In this document: piece after piece, positions 47,440 through 58,074 of the stretch
Position numbering within the stretch: position 1 is the stretch's first letter
How the letters are laid out: every line of letters starts with the position of its first letter
Assembly: GCA_947259315.1 (NCBI GenBank)
Contig: CAMYLR010000021.1
Span: forward strand, 19,659-83,658
Reading direction: 5' to 3'
DNA: 64,000 nt
Origin: an uncultured Gemmatimonadales bacterium
GTDB taxonomy: Bacteria; Gemmatimonadota; Gemmatimonadetes; JACCXV01; JAHWKZ01
Notes under the pieces: generated by a model
Database searches by the model: none
The model's input: the letters and a program-made list of their open reading frames with translations, nothing else
Told to the model about the DNA's origin: nothing
Translations under genes and position numbers: made by a program

Positions 47440-49245
47440 CTAGCGGGTTTCGGGGACGTACGGCATGACCGCTAGTGGTCGGCGCGGGCCTTCTCGCAAC
47501 ACGGCTCCCACGCCGGTCAGCGCGCCGCCTAGCTCGTCCCGCGCCCATTGCGCCGCCATCGGCTCCAGGCTCGACACCGCGCGGCCACGACTGACGTCGC
47601 GTAACAAGAGGAGTTGCCGCACCCGATCGAGGAAACGTTGCTTGGCCGGGTAGATGTGGAGTCTCACTGTCGCATCGGGCTCGATTCCAGCCGCCTCCTT
47701 GGCCGCCACGAGCGCCGTCTCGAGACCACCGACGCGGTCGACGAGGCCTCGCTCCTCGGCTTGGGTACCGGTCCACACTCGACCCTGGGCCACGGCATCG
47801 ACCTCCGGCACCGACAGCTCTCGACCGTTGGCGACCAGTTGCACAAAGCTGCGATAGACGTCTTCGATCAACGAGCGAAATGTCTGCCGCTCGGCTTCGG
47901 TCAAGCTTCGCGTCGAGGTCGGAAACTCGGCGCCGGGGTTGGTGCGCACCGTCTCCCACCCGATGCCGAGCTTTTCCCACGTTTGCTCGGCGTTGAACAA
48001 CACTCCGAAGACGCCGATCGATCCGGTGATCGTCGATGGCTCGGCGACGATTTCGTCCGCGCCGGCCGAGATCAGATAGCCACCCGAGCCCGCCACGTCG
48101 CTCATCGACACGATGATCGGGACCCGCTCGTTCAGATCCTCGATCGCGGCCCAGATCTCCTCCGATGCCAGCGCGTCACCGCCGGGGCTATCGACCCGTA
48201 TCACGACCGCATCGAGGTCGTTGTCGCGGGACACATCGCGCAGCATTTCGATCGTCGACTCAGCGCCCATCGTGCGGCCAAACACCGGGTCGAACTCACT
48301 CTCACCACCGGTGATCGCGCCGACCGCGTACACAAGCCCGATCGTCCCGGCGACGCGCCCCCGCGGACCCGGCAGCGTCACCATGTACTCGTCGAGACCG
48401 ACGAAGTGCTTCTCGACCCGTGTGTTCCCGTCCACCGAATTAACGCCCGTTGCGCGAGCCAGTGCCATCTTCCGCACGTCGGCCTCGTATCGCTCCCCAT
48501 CGATCAACCCGAGTGCGCTCAAGTCGCGCGCCAGGTACACGCCTCCGTCCATCGCGTCGACGAAGCGCTGACGGTCAACCCCACGTGTCTCTACGACGGT
48601 GTCGACGAAACGGTCGTAACGCTCGGCGAGAATCGACTCCGCGACCTCACGGTGTTCATCGCTCATCGACTCGCGGCGGAACATGTCAGCCGCGGTCTTG
48701 TACGCACCGATCGCCTCGACCTGGGGATCGAGTCCGAGCTTTCCGAGCATCGGTCGAATAAACGGGGCTTGGAACCGGAACCCGTTGAGCGCCATTCCGG
48801 CGTCGGGAAGCAAGTAGATCGAATCCGCAGCCAACGCCACGTAGTACCCGAGCTCATCGGTGGCGGTCGTGAACGCGTACACGAACTTGCCCGACTCGCG
48901 AAAGCGAGCCAGACGAGATCGGATCTCCTCGGCCTTGGCCCAACCGTATCCGGGTGCACCGACGCGCAAAAAGACACCCGCGATGCGTTCGTCGGCGGCG
49001 GCCCGGTCGAGCGCCAGAACCAGATCGATCAGCTCGACCTTGGCACCCTCGAACTCGGCCCGGAAGAGGTCCGGCGGCGCGCGCTCGACGACCAACCCGT
49101 CGAGCTCGATCGCCAGGATCCCGGGGCGCTTGAAGTCGGCGTCGACTTGGGTCGTCATGAGCGGCCGCAGGAAGAGAATCCCGACGACGACCACGATCGA
49201 TATCGCCGCGAGGATCGACAGCGCGATGACGATAACGCGTCTCAT
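47440..49245 (-). CDS. sppA: signal peptide peptidase SppA, 67-kDa type
   Basis: 601 residues. An N-terminal membrane anchor (VIVIALSILAAISIVVVVGIL) leads into two tandem ClpP-like S49 domains. The general base lysine is in the first half (GAYKTAADMF) and the nucleophile serine in the second (MSDVAGSGGYLISAGAD), the long-form arrangement of E. coli SppA. It degrades signal peptides released in the membrane. First gene of a minus-strand operon with the decarboxylase and ADH. Confidence 0.93.
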   Translation of the reverse strand: MRRVIVIALSILAAISIVVVVGILFLRPLMTTQVDADFKRPGILAIELDGLVVERAPPDLFRAEFEGAKVELIDLVLALDRAAADERIAGVFLRVGAPGYGWAKAEEIRSRLARFRESGKFVYAFTTATDELGYYVALAADSIYLLPDAGMALNGFRFQAPFIRPMLGKLGLDPQVEAIGAYKTAADMFRRESMSDEHREVAESILAERYDRFVDTVVETRGVDRQRFVDAMDGGVYLARDLSALGLIDGERYEADVRKMALARATGVNSVDGNTRVEKHFVGLDEYMVTLPGPRGRVAGTIGLVYAVGAITGGESEFDPVFGRTMGAESTIEMLRDVSRDNDLDAVVIRVDSPGGDALASEEIWAAIEDLNERVPIIVSMSDVAGSGGYLISAGADEIVAEPSTITGSIGVFGVLFNAEQTWEKLGIGWETVRTNPGAEFPTSTRSLTEAERQTFRSLIEDVYRSFVQLVANGRELSVPEVDAVAQGRVWTGTQAEERGLVDRVGGLETALVAAKEAAGIEPDATVRLHIYPAKQRFLDRVRQLLLLRDVSRGRAVSSLEPMAAQWARDELGGALTGVGAVLREGPRRPLAVMPYVPETR

Positions 49246-49315
49246 GGCGATCTAGAGTCGGCCCCCGCGGGCCAATCGTCAAGGCGGGCTCTCCCGCGGG
49301 CGCTAGATTCGACGT

Positions 49316-50137
49316 GTGATCGACTGGTTCGCCGACCTCGACCCCATTCGACAGGCTCTGCTGGCTGGCGGGGTGACGTGGCTCGTTACCGCGCTCGGCG
49401 CAGCGCTCGTTTTCCTGACCACGACGATGCCGCAACGCTTGCTCGACGCGATGCTTGGCTTTGCCGCGGGGGTCATGATCGCGGCCAGCTTCTGGTCGCT
49501 GCTCATGCCGTCGATCGAGATGGCGACCGCCGGCGGTGGACCCGGTTGGGGGCCCGCTTTGATCGGGTTCCTGGCCGGCGGGGCGTTCCTGCGCGTCGCG
49601 GACCAGTATCTGCCCCATCTCCATCCCGGCATGCGGCCCGACCAAGCCGAGGGCGCACCCACCGCCTGGCATCGGGCGACGCTTCTGGTAATGGCGATCA
49701 CGTTGCACAACATCCCCGAAGGGCTGGCTGTCGGCGTCGCGTTTGGTGCCGCGGCCTCGGGTCTCGAGTTCGCCGGCGCCGCCACACTCGGGGCTGCGGT
49801 CGCGTTGGCGATCGGCATCGCGATACAGAACTTCCCTGAGGGGATCGCCGTATCGATGCCCCTGCGCCGCGAGGGGGTATCGGCACCAAAATCTTTCTGG
49901 TACGGACAGCTATCGGCGATCGTCGAGCCCGCAGCGGCCGTTCTCGGTGCGGCTGCGGTGTTGTTTATCGGTGCACTTTTGCCATACGCCCTCGCTTTCG
50001 CAGCCGGCGCGATGATCTACGTCGTGGTAGAGGAGTTGATCCCGGAATCACAGTTGAGCGGCCACCCGGATATCGCGACGACGGCGACGATGATCGGCTT
50101 TTCTGTCATGATGGTCTTGGATGTGGCGCTAGGATGA
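49316..50137 (+). CDS. ZIP-family metal transporter, GufA type
   Basis: 273 residues with eight helices; helix IV has [15 protein letters not shown] and helix [14 protein letters not shown], the metal site with Asn replacing the second His, as in GufA/ZupT-type proteins. [20 protein letters not shown] is the typical helix II. It is distinct from the ZIP at 24571. GTG start. The stop overlaps the start of the amidohydrolase gene (ATGA). Confidence 0.88.
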   Translation: MIDWFADLDPIRQALLAGGVTWLVTALGAALVFLTTTMPQRLLDAMLGFAAGVMIAASFWSLLMPSIEMATAGGGPGWGPALIGFLAGGAFLRVADQYLPHLHPGMRPDQAEGAPTAWHRATLLVMAITLHNIPEGLAVGVAFGAAASGLEFAGAATLGAAVALAIGIAIQNFPEGIAVSMPLRREGVSAPKSFWYGQLSAIVEPAAAVLGAAAVLFIGALLPYALAFAAGAMIYVVVEELIPESQLSGHPDIATTATMIGFSVMMVLDVALG

Positions 50138-51861
50138 ACGTTTCGAGAAACAAACCGACTCACCACGTCACACTCGCGATCGCCGCGGTGTGCGCCATGA
50201 CTTGCTTCGCGCTCGCACCCGCCAGCGCGCAGGAAGCGACACCGACCTACGACATTCTGATCCTAGGCGGACACGTGATCGACGGCACTGGCGCGTCCCG
50301 ATACCGAGCCGACGTCGCGATCCTAGACGACCGCATCGCGGCGATCGGCGATCTGGATGGCAGCGCCGCGCGTGACACGATCGACGCCACCCGGCTCATC
50401 GTCGCCCCGGGTTTCATCGACATGCTCGGTCACAGCGAGTTTCGACTGCTGGCCGACGGCCGCGCGATCTCCAAGATCTATCAGGGCGTCACCAGCGAGA
50501 TCACCGGCGAAGTGACGAGCGTGGTGCCGGCCAGCGAGCGGCCGCGTGCCCAACGCGAGCGCGAGTACGCGCCGTGGGGGATCACCTACACGTGGGACGA
50601 TCTCGATGGCTACTTCGCAGAGCTCGAGCGCCGCGGAACGGCGATCAACGTCGGGACGTGGGTCGGGTTGTCATCGCTGCGGCTGCACGGTGTCGGTCCC
50701 GAGGAACGGGCCGCCGAGCCAGCCGAAATGAAAGCCATGAAGGACGCGCTGGCGGCCGCGATGGAGCAAGGTGCATTTGGTCTTTCGAGCGGGCTTTCGT
50801 ACGCGCCAGGCAGATTCGCATCGACCGATGAGATCACCGAGCTGAGTCGCGTCGCAGCTGAGTATGGGGGCTTTTACGCCACCCACATGCGAAGCGAGGG
50901 TGCCCAGCTGCTGGGGGCGATCGATGAAGCGATCACGATCGGCGAGCAGAGCGGTGCGCCCGTCTTGATTCACCACTTGAAAGCCAGCGGGCGCGCGAAC
51001 TGGGGCAAGATGGCAACCGCCGTGGCAAAGATTCAAGCCGCCCGCGATCGCGGCGTCGATGTGATGGCAAACGTCTATCCGTACACCGCATCCAGCACCG
51101 GGCTCGCCAACATTCTGCCGGACTGGGCCGAGGCGGGTACCGCAACGGAAACGCTCGAACGGTTGAGAAACCCCGCATTCCGGGACAGCGTGGAAACGTT
51201 TCTGAGCGGTACGACTCCAAGCGGCGAACCCGAGCTCGCGACCAGCGCCGGGGGTCCGGGAGGCGTGCTGATCTCGGACATCGCCAACGAGTCGCTGGCC
51301 CACTACGAAGGGATGCGGCTCGATGCGGTTGCCGAACAACGCGCTCAATCCCCGGTCGAAGCGTTAATGGATCTTTTGCTCGAAGACGAGCTTCGAACCG
51401 GGGCGATCTACTTCACGATGGACGAGGCAGATCTCATCGAGGCGCTCCGGCAGCCATGGACGATGATCGGCGGCGACGCCGGCGTTCGCGCGCTCGACGG
51501 CCCGCTATCGGACGACACACCGCACCCGCGCGCGTTCGGCTCGTTCCCGCGGGTGCTGTGCCGCTACTCGCGGGAGCAAGGGTTGCTGTCGCTCGAGCAG
51601 GCGGTGCAGAAGATGACCGGCTTGGCGGCCGCGCGCGCCGGGCTCGATGATCGCGGCACGCTGGCGCGTGACCACTTTGCGGACATCGCGATATTCGATG
51701 GTGATACCGTGTGCGATCGAGCCACGTTCGAGAACCCGAAACAGCTGGCGGTCGGCGTCCATCACGTAATCGTGAACGGCACTCCGGTGTTGCGGAACGG
51801 CGAACCGACTGGCGCCCGGCCTGGGCGCGGATTGCGCAGAAGCACGACGAGCAGACCATAA
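50134..51861 (+). CDS. secreted D-aminoacylase / N-acyl-D-amino-acid deacylase-like amidohydrolase
   Basis: 575 residues with a signal peptide (ending ASAQ near residue 30). The metal-dependent amidohydrolase domain starts [22 protein letters not shown]; the usual HxH metal motif is altered to [12 protein letters not shown]. The rest follows N-acyl-D-amino-acid deacylases: [30 protein letters not shown] and GGDAGVRAL. It cleaves N-acyl groups from D-amino acids or related peptides in the periplasm. Translationally coupled to the ZIP gene. Confidence 0.87.
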   Translation: MNVSRNKPTHHVTLAIAAVCAMTCFALAPASAQEATPTYDILILGGHVIDGTGASRYRADVAILDDRIAAIGDLDGSAARDTIDATRLIVAPGFIDMLGHSEFRLLADGRAISKIYQGVTSEITGEVTSVVPASERPRAQREREYAPWGITYTWDDLDGYFAELERRGTAINVGTWVGLSSLRLHGVGPEERAAEPAEMKAMKDALAAAMEQGAFGLSSGLSYAPGRFASTDEITELSRVAAEYGGFYATHMRSEGAQLLGAIDEAITIGEQSGAPVLIHHLKASGRANWGKMATAVAKIQAARDRGVDVMANVYPYTASSTGLANILPDWAEAGTATETLERLRNPAFRDSVETFLSGTTPSGEPELATSAGGPGGVLISDIANESLAHYEGMRLDAVAEQRAQSPVEALMDLLLEDELRTGAIYFTMDEADLIEALRQPWTMIGGDAGVRALDGPLSDDTPHPRAFGSFPRVLCRYSREQGLLSLEQAVQKMTGLAAARAGLDDRGTLARDHFADIAIFDGDTVCDRATFENPKQLAVGVHHVIVNGTPVLRNGEPTGARPGRGLRRSTTSRP

Positions 51862-51884
51862 CCGTGACGAGCGATCTCTCGTGA

Positions 51885-52151
51885 GGGACCTCGACCGGTC
51901 AGTACTGCCTGAACGGGATCACCCGCGCCCAGGTCATCGACATCTGCCGCAAAAACGAGATCCCCATCTACGAGAAGGACTTCACCCTGCTCGAGGTCTA
52001 CGATGCGGACGAGTCTTTCGTCACTGGCACGTTCGGCGGGTTGACGCCGGTTCGCTCGGTGGATGGCCGCACAATCGGGCCCGGAGCGCTCGGTGAGATG
52101 ACGCGATGGCTGATAGACCTTTACGAAGCGCGAGTCGAGAGCGAACACTAA
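51885..52151 (+). pseudogene. C-terminal remnant of a class IV (branched-chain/D-amino-acid) aminotransferase
   Basis: An 88-codon reading frame with no start codon near its beginning and an in-frame TGA directly upstream (51882). It translates to the terminal third of a class IV aminotransferase: YCLNGITRAQVIDICRKNEI, then EVYDADESFVTGTFGGLTPV, then VDGRTIGPGALGEM and a short helix to TAA 52151. The N-terminal domain with the PLP lysine is missing. It fills the gap between the D-aminoacylase and GNAT genes and is too short for routine gene calling. Confidence 0.75.
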
Positions 52152-52170
52152 CCGTACGAGCGATGGTGGA

Positions 52171-52608
52171 GTGACGAGTAACAACGCCAAAGAGACCGAG
52201 ATCGAGTACGCGATCGAACCCGATCTCTCCGTCGACGAGTTCATCGGTGTGCTCGAAAGTTCGACGCTGGCCGAGAGGCGGCCCGTCGGTGACCGGGCGT
52301 GCATCGCCGGCATGCTCGAGCACGCCGATCTGATCGTGACAGCGCGGGCTGGTGACGCTCTCGTCGGCGTCGCCCGGTCGGTGACCGATTTCAACTACTG
52401 CTGCTACCTATCGGATTTGGCAGTAGACGAGCGCTACCAGAAGCGCGGCATCGGGAAGCGACTGATCGACGAGACCCAAGACCGGCTCGGTTCGAAGTGC
52501 AACCTGATCCTGCTCTCGGCGCCGGCGGCGATCGAGTACTACCCGAGAATCGGCTTCGAGAAACACCCGCAGGCCTGGATCTTGGAGCCCGGAAAACACA
52601 CTGGGTGA
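52171..52608 (+). CDS. GNAT-family N-acetyltransferase
   Basis: 145 residues, one GNAT domain. The acetyl-CoA loop is YQKRGIGKRLIDE (the R/Q-x2-G-x-G/A motif), preceded by the strand CCYLSDLAVDE and followed by EYYPRIGFEKHPQAW. Substrate unknown. GTG start with GGTGGA just before. It ends 13 bp before the convergent nickel permease stop. Confidence 0.85.
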   Translation: MTSNNAKETEIEYAIEPDLSVDEFIGVLESSTLAERRPVGDRACIAGMLEHADLIVTARAGDALVGVARSVTDFNYCCYLSDLAVDERYQKRGIGKRLIDETQDRLGSKCNLILLSAPAAIEYYPRIGFEKHPQAWILEPGKHTG

Positions 52609-52621
52609 ATCCACTCGGCGG

Positions 52622-53299
52622 CTAGAGCAGCCACCAGACGCCGACGAGGAGGGCCACGGTCGAGGTCGCGGCGAGGAACCGGCCATGGTACTTGAGCCCG
52701 CCCTCGACGAGCCGAGCCGAAACACGGCCCGCTAAAGATGACACCGTCGTCATGACGCCGATCGTCGCGACCGCGTACGCGCCGATGTAGGCGCCGCGCG
52801 CCGCTATAGTCGGCAGCGCGACGGCGGGGAGCACGGCCACCAGGTGCGCTCCGCCGGCGATCCCGTGAAGCGTGCCGACCGCGAGCGGTGCGTGCGTGTG
52901 GGTGTGGGCGTGGCTCTCGGCGTGGTCGTGGTCGGTGGTCCGACCGGAGACATGGACGTGGAAGTGCCGGTGCTCATCGTCGGAGTGGGCGTGCGGGTGC
53001 GCGTGGATCCGGATGCGGACCGACCGGTGGAGACCCCACAGCCCGATCGCGATCAACGTCAGCCCTACCACCTGCTCGGCAAACTCGGACAACGCCTCGA
53101 GCGGCAAGAGGTCACGGATGACGATCGCGGCTACCGCGACGATCGTGATCCCGAACGAGTGGCCCACTCCCCAGAGCACACCGGGGACCCAAGAGCGCTC
53201 GCGATCTTCGACAGCGAACGGGAGGATCGCCGCCAGGTGGTCGGGGCCCGCAAGAACGTGCACGCTTCCCGCGACAAAACCCGCAAGCGCGGCCAACAC
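52622..53299 (-). CDS. nickel permease-like protein (UreH/NicO type) with His-rich loop
   Basis: 225 residues with six or so helices. The first helix has HVLAGPDHLAAILPFA, close to the H-x4-DH nickel-binding motif of NiCoT/UreH permeases; GVLWGVGHSFGI and GTLHGIAGGAHLVAVLPA complete the family pattern. The central cytoplasmic loop is histidine-rich (about 14 His in 40 residues), suited to metal sensing or storage. It is 11 bp downstream of hypE as the last gene of the hydrogenase operon, so nickel supply for the [NiFe] site is the obvious role. Confidence 0.8.
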   Translation of the reverse strand: MLAALAGFVAGSVHVLAGPDHLAAILPFAVEDRERSWVPGVLWGVGHSFGITIVAVAAIVIRDLLPLEALSEFAEQVVGLTLIAIGLWGLHRSVRIRIHAHPHAHSDDEHRHFHVHVSGRTTDHDHAESHAHTHTHAPLAVGTLHGIAGGAHLVAVLPAVALPTIAARGAYIGAYAVATIGVMTTVSSLAGRVSARLVEGGLKYHGRFLAATSTVALLVGVWWLL

Positions 53300-53310
53300 T
53301 GCCTGGTCCC

Positions 53311-54390
53311 TCAGCAGATGCGCGGGAGTTGGTCGCCGGGCAGCATGTCGACGACTCGGGTGCCACCGACGCCGGTGCGCAGGACGACCATACCGGGATG
53401 CTCAGCGACGACGTTTCCGATCCGGACCGCGTTCTCGCCCAGTGGGTGTGACTTGAGCGTCGTGAGCGCACGATCGCCATCCTCTTCCGCAACGATCGCG
53501 ACCATGATCCCCTCGTTGGCGACGTAGAGCGGGTCGAGCCCCAACATCTCGCACGCGGCCGCGACCGGCTCGGGCACCGGGATCGCGTGATCCTCGAGCT
53601 CGATGCCGACACCCGCGGCCGACGAGATCTCGTTGAGCGCGCTCGCGACCCCGCCTCGCGTCGGATCGCGCATCACGTGGACCGCACTGCCAACCGTCTC
53701 GCGGAGCGCGCGGACGAGCGGGGTCAGCGCCGCGCTGTCGCTCTCGATCTCGACCTCGAACTCGAGTCCCTCCCGAACCGCCATCACGGCGATTCCGTGG
53801 CGACCGATCGGTCCGCTCACGATCACGTGATCGCCCGGTTTTGCGTGCTCCGGTGACGGCCGGAAGGTGTCCTCCAGCCGGCCGACACCGGTCGTGTTGA
53901 TAAACATCCGGTCGGCCTTGCCTCGCTCGACGACCTTCGTGTCGCCGGTGACGAGCGTTACACCGGCCGCGCTGGCCGCGGTGTCCATCGATGCGACGAC
54001 GCGGTCCAGCACGTCGAACGAGAGCCCCTCCTCGAGAATAAACCCGACCGACAGGTACTGGGGCTCGGCACCCATCATCGCGACGTCGTTGATCGTGCCG
54101 TGGATGGCGAGTGAACCGATATCACCGCCAGGAAATTCGAGCGGGCTGACGACAAACGTATCGGTTGAGATCGCGACGTCGCCGTCGTTCAACTCGACCA
54201 CGGCGGCGTCACCCAGTCGTGCCAGCTCGTCGTTCGTAAAGCGCGACAGAAAGCGGTCGCGAAGGAGCGCCGCACTCATCTTGCCGCCCGACCCATGACC
54301 CAGCTGGACCCGGTCGTCAGTGGGCGCCGGCGTCGGGCAGACTATTCCCTCGGTCATCGCAGGAGCGTCGGGTTGGCTGTCGCTTGCCAT
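53311..54390 (-). CDS. hypE: hydrogenase maturation factor HypE
   Basis: 359 residues, an AIR-synthase-like ATPase that dehydrates the carbamoyl group from HypF to the cyanide ligand of the [NiFe] site. It opens with VQLGHGSGGKMSAALLRD and ends in the essential C-terminal cysteine (GDQLPRIC-stop). RDPTRGGVASALNEI is conserved. ATG 54390 is 2 bp after the hypD stop; the upstream extension in this frame is not coding. Confidence 0.95.
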   Translation of the reverse strand: MASDSQPDAPAMTEGIVCPTPAPTDDRVQLGHGSGGKMSAALLRDRFLSRFTNDELARLGDAAVVELNDGDVAISTDTFVVSPLEFPGGDIGSLAIHGTINDVAMMGAEPQYLSVGFILEEGLSFDVLDRVVASMDTAASAAGVTLVTGDTKVVERGKADRMFINTTGVGRLEDTFRPSPEHAKPGDHVIVSGPIGRHGIAVMAVREGLEFEVEIESDSAALTPLVRALRETVGSAVHVMRDPTRGGVASALNEISSAAGVGIELEDHAIPVPEPVAAACEMLGLDPLYVANEGIMVAIVAEEDGDRALTTLKSHPLGENAVRIGNVVAEHPGMVVLRTGVGGTRVVDMLPGDQLPRIC

Positions 54391-54392
54391 CG

Positions 54393-55505
54393 TCAAGCTT
54401 CTCGATCGGCGGTGGCTGGATCGTAGCGGCCGTAGTTGTAGTACGCCGCGCACGCTCCTTCGGAGGAGACCATCGGCGCGCCGAGCGGGTTCTCGGGCGT
54501 GCACCGAACGCCGAACTCGGGGCAGTCATGTGGCTTCAGACGCCCGCGCAAAACGTCGCCCGCCCGGCACTCCGGCGGCTCGATCGCGGTGATTCCGCCG
54601 AGACCGAACTTGAGCTCGGCATCAAAATCGGCGAACTCCGGTTTGAGCCCCAGCCCGCTCATCGGGATCATACCGATCCCGCGCCACTGCCGATCGACGA
54701 GCTGGAACACGCGACCGATCACGTCCTGCGCGGGACGGTTGCCCTCGTGCCTGACCGATCGGACGTACTGGTTTTCGACTTCGTGCCGCCCCTCCTCGAG
54801 CTGTCGCACCGCCATCAAGATCCCCTCCAGGATATCGACCGGCTCGAAACCGGTGACGACGATCGGCACCGCGTACTTGGCAGCCAGCGGCTCGTACTCT
54901 TCCCAACCCATGACGGTGCACACGTGGCCTGCCGCCAGAAACGCTTGAACGCGGTTGTCGGGCGACTCGAGCAGCGCCACGATCGCCGGCGGCACCGTCA
55001 CGTGCGAGACGAGGACAGAGAAGTTCTCGACGCCAAGCTCCTTCGCGCGCCACACCGCCATCGCGTTGGCGGGGGCGGTGGTTTCGAATCCAACCGCGAA
55101 AAAGACGACCTCTTTATTAGGGGTCCGCCGTGCCAGCTCGAGCGCGTCGAGGGGCGAATAGACGACTTTGACCGTACCGCCCCGCGCGCGGACCTGGAGC
55201 AAGTCGCACTCGCTCCCCGGCACGCGCAGCATGTCTCCGAACGAGGCGAATATGACATCCGGACGGCTGGCGAGGTGGAGAGCGCGGTCGATCTGCTCGA
55301 GCGGTGTCACGCAAACCGGGCAGCCAGGACCGTGGATCATCTCGACCGAGCTCGACAGAACTTCGTCCAACCCTTGACGCACGATCGTGTGCGTCTGGCC
55401 GCCGCACACCTCCATCAGCGTCCAGCGGCGAGTGGCGGTCTGGGCGATCTCATCGACCAATGCGCGTGCGACTTTCGGGTCGCGGTACTCGCTCAGATAT
55501 CTCAC
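54393..55505 (-). CDS. hypD: hydrogenase maturation factor HypD
   Basis: 370 residues. A [4Fe-4S] scaffold on which the Fe(CN)2CO unit is built with HypC. Conserved motifs: [36 protein letters not shown] and, near the C-terminus, [20 protein letters not shown] and [12 protein letters not shown]. The GTG start at 55505 follows GGGAGAGG and overlaps the hypC stop (GTGA). Confidence 0.96.
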   Translation of the reverse strand: MRYLSEYRDPKVARALVDEIAQTATRRWTLMEVCGGQTHTIVRQGLDEVLSSSVEMIHGPGCPVCVTPLEQIDRALHLASRPDVIFASFGDMLRVPGSECDLLQVRARGGTVKVVYSPLDALELARRTPNKEVVFFAVGFETTAPANAMAVWRAKELGVENFSVLVSHVTVPPAIVALLESPDNRVQAFLAAGHVCTVMGWEEYEPLAAKYAVPIVVTGFEPVDILEGILMAVRQLEEGRHEVENQYVRSVRHEGNRPAQDVIGRVFQLVDRQWRGIGMIPMSGLGLKPEFADFDAELKFGLGGITAIEPPECRAGDVLRGRLKPHDCPEFGVRCTPENPLGAPMVSSEGACAAYYNYGRYDPATADREA

Positions 55506-55765
55506 GGCACCTCTCCCGAGCCCCACTGTAGCTCTTCGAGCTCGCTCATCTGTTGCAGGATCTCGAACGCTTTCTTCGCCTCCTCCTCGTCGACCTTCGA
55601 GATCGCGAACCCGACATGGATGACGGCGTAGTCGCCGATATCGACCTGGTCGGCGATGTACTCGAGACACACTTCGCGTCGCACGCCGCCAAAATCGACA
55701 ACCCCCATCGTGATGCCGGACGCATTATCGATCTCGACGATCTTTCCAGGAATCCCGAGGCACAT
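55502..55765 (-). CDS. hypC: hydrogenase maturation chaperone HypC
   Basis: 87 residues, beginning [13 protein letters not shown] with the essential Cys2 after Met removal. [17 protein letters not shown] and [20 protein letters not shown] are family blocks. It carries the Fe(CN)2CO group from HypD to the large subunit. Overlaps hypD, 2 bp from hypF. Confidence 0.96.
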   Translation of the reverse strand: MCLGIPGKIVEIDNASGITMGVVDFGGVRREVCLEYIADQVDIGDYAVIHVGFAISKVDEEEAKKAFEILQQMSELEELQWGSGEVP

Positions 55766-55767
55766 CG

Positions 55768-58074
55768 CTACGCTCCTCGCTCACGCCGTAAGAGTTCCGC
55801 CGCGACCGCCGCCTGCCCGTAGCTTATCGCCCCATCGTTAGGGCTCAGCTGGCAGGGCACCAACACCCGCCGCCCGACCGACTCGAGCCGCTCCCGCACC
55901 GACGAAAGCAACCGATCGTTCTGGAAGCACCCGCCGCTGAGCGCTACCGCATCGCATCCGTGACTCTCGCACACGTGGGATGCGAGGTCCGCGCTGGCCG
56001 CAGCCACGCTCTCGTGGAAGCGCGCCGCCAGCGTTCGGACATCGTCCCCGGCCGCCCTGCGCTCTCCCAGCGCGACCAGGAGCGGCAGCGGATCGAGCTC
56101 CAACAAACCGCCTTCGGTGTCGCGGGCTGGAAACACCAACGGCTCGACGCGCTCGCTACCCGCCAGCGCCTCGAGCTCCATCGCCGCCTGTCCCTCGTAG
56201 TGCGCCACGCGACGAACACCCAGCACCGCAGCCGCCGCGTCAAAGAGTCTACCCAACGACGACGCGAGCGGCGCGTTGAGCGATCGCTCGATCTGCTTTT
56301 GGGCCGTCTTCCGCTCTCGCTCCGGCACGTCTTCGAACGCGCGTGCGAACGCTTCCGCCGCAGTCGGCTCCAGCCAGAGGTACCCGAGGGCGACCCGCCA
56401 CGGCCGCCGAATCGCCAGATCGCCGCCTGGGAGCGGTGCGTACCGCAACCGTCCGACCCGTTGGTAGCCGGCCAAGTCGGCGACCAAGACCTCGGCGCCC
56501 CACACGTTTCCGTCGTCGCCGTACCCGGTTCCGTCGAACGACAACCCGACGACCGGCTCCGTCACGCCGTGCTCGGCCGCGACCGCGGCGACGTGCGCGT
56601 GGTGGTGTTGGACCGCGATCACTCGCTCGAACCCGAATTCTTCGGCGACCTGCGTCGACATGTAACCGGGGTGGAGATCGCGAACCGCGATCTCGGGCTC
56701 CACCCTGAAGAGCTTTCGGTACCGCTCGAGCGTCAGCTCGAAGTGATCGAGCGTCTCCAGGTTCTCCATATCGCCGATGTGCTGGCTCACGTAAACGTTG
56801 CGATCACTGGCCAGGGCGAACGTATTCTTGAGGTGTGGTCCGACTGCGACGATCGGCACCGGCGCATCGAACGGCAGCAAGACCGGCAGCGGCGCGTACC
56901 CGCGCGCGCGGCGTAGGAAGACGGGCGTCTCGTCGACGACCCGTACGACGGAGTCGTCGTAGCGCGAAACGATCTCGCGATCGTGCAGAAGAAATGCGTC
57001 GGCGATGCCGGCCAACCGCTGACGCGCCTCGTCATTGCCGGTCGCGATCGGCTCTTCGCTGACGTTTCCACTCGTCATGACGAGGGGGCGGCGCACGCCG
57101 TCCAGCACGAGGTGGTGGAGCGGAGTGTAGGCGGTCATAACACCGATAGTATCGAGCCCGGGCGAAACCGATGGCGCGATTGGCGAGTTGCCGCGCTCAT
57201 GCAAGAGCACGATCGGGCGCTCGCTCGATCCGAGCAAACGCTCCTCCTCGGGTCCAACAGCTCCGAGCGCCCGGGCGTCGTCGATCGTCCGCACCATCAG
57301 CGCCAACGGCTTCGCCTCGCGCGCCTTGCGTCGCCGGAGGCGCTGGACCGCCTCGTCGTCGGTCGCGTCGACCGCCAAGTGGAAGCCGCCGAGGCCGCGG
57401 AGCGCCACGATCCGACCGCTTCTAAGCGCGTCAGCGGTGGCCTCGATCGCATCTTCCCCATCCAACCGGTCGCCCTCGGCGGTCTCGAACCAGATCCGCG
57501 GTCCGCAGTCGGGACAGCTGTTTGTCTCCGAGTGGTAGCGGCGATCGTTTGGGGTGCTGTACTCGCGGAGACACTCCTCGCACTGCTGGAAGGCGCGCAT
57601 GCTCGTCCGCTCCCGGTCGTACGGCATCTCCTCGATGACCGTATACCGTGGTCCGCAGTCGGTGCACGTGATGAACGGGTACCGATAGCGGCGATCGGCG
57701 GTGTCGAAGAACTCCGCCGCGCACGCATCGCACATCGCGACGTCGGGAGAGATCGGCAGGCTGCCGCGCGGCTCGGTGTCACTCGCCTTGACCTCGAACT
57801 CGGTGACGTGGCTGGGATCGATCGCGTGTTCCTCAAGCGAGTCGATCCGCGCTAGCGGCGGCGCCTCGGTGACGAGGGCATCTCGGAAAGCGGCGATCTC
57901 ACCGGCGGGTCCCTCGACCTCGATCCGCACCTCGCCGGCCTCGTTTCGCACCCAGCCGCCGAGGCCATGGCGCATCGCCAGCCGATGCACAAACGGGCGA
58001 AACCCGACCCCCTGCACCACACCGACGAGGTGCAGCTGGACCGCCTTTTGCCCGTCCCGGGTGTTGGTGCTCAC
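55768..58074 (-). CDS. hypF: carbamoyltransferase HypF
   Basis: 768 residues, full-length. The N-terminal acylphosphatase-like domain (HLVGVVQGVGFRPFVHRLA) precedes two zinc fingers (CDACAAEFF with CTDCG, CEECLREYS with CPDCG), a YrdC-like domain (ALRGLGGFHLAVDATD, ARQRLAG) and a Kae1-like C-terminal half (QHHHAHVAAVAAEHG, GLSFDGTGYGDDG, LSGGCFQN). It makes the thiocarbamate precursor of cyanide from carbamoyl phosphate. The start codon (GTG) overlaps the hypB stop. Confidence 0.96.
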   Translation of the reverse strand: MSTNTRDGQKAVQLHLVGVVQGVGFRPFVHRLAMRHGLGGWVRNEAGEVRIEVEGPAGEIAAFRDALVTEAPPLARIDSLEEHAIDPSHVTEFEVKASDTEPRGSLPISPDVAMCDACAAEFFDTADRRYRYPFITCTDCGPRYTVIEEMPYDRERTSMRAFQQCEECLREYSTPNDRRYHSETNSCPDCGPRIWFETAEGDRLDGEDAIEATADALRSGRIVALRGLGGFHLAVDATDDEAVQRLRRRKAREAKPLALMVRTIDDARALGAVGPEEERLLGSSERPIVLLHERGNSPIAPSVSPGLDTIGVMTAYTPLHHLVLDGVRRPLVMTSGNVSEEPIATGNDEARQRLAGIADAFLLHDREIVSRYDDSVVRVVDETPVFLRRARGYAPLPVLLPFDAPVPIVAVGPHLKNTFALASDRNVYVSQHIGDMENLETLDHFELTLERYRKLFRVEPEIAVRDLHPGYMSTQVAEEFGFERVIAVQHHHAHVAAVAAEHGVTEPVVGLSFDGTGYGDDGNVWGAEVLVADLAGYQRVGRLRYAPLPGGDLAIRRPWRVALGYLWLEPTAAEAFARAFEDVPERERKTAQKQIERSLNAPLASSLGRLFDAAAAVLGVRRVAHYEGQAAMELEALAGSERVEPLVFPARDTEGGLLELDPLPLLVALGERRAAGDDVRTLAARFHESVAAASADLASHVCESHGCDAVALSGGCFQNDRLLSSVRERLESVGRRVLVPCQLSPNDGAISYGQAAVAAELLRRERGA

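Noticed and set aside
47432-47980. N-terminal extension of the second decarboxylase
   Set aside because: The extra 183 residues run through the sppA coding sequence in another frame and are Arg/Gly-rich with no homology.
47614-49839. 741-codon open frame on the plus strand
   Set aside because: Lies antisense to sppA; its translation is His/Arg-rich without any recognisable motif, a GC-rich shadow of the real gene.
54384-55631. 415-codon plus-strand open frame
   Set aside because: Antisense to hypD, which has every family motif.
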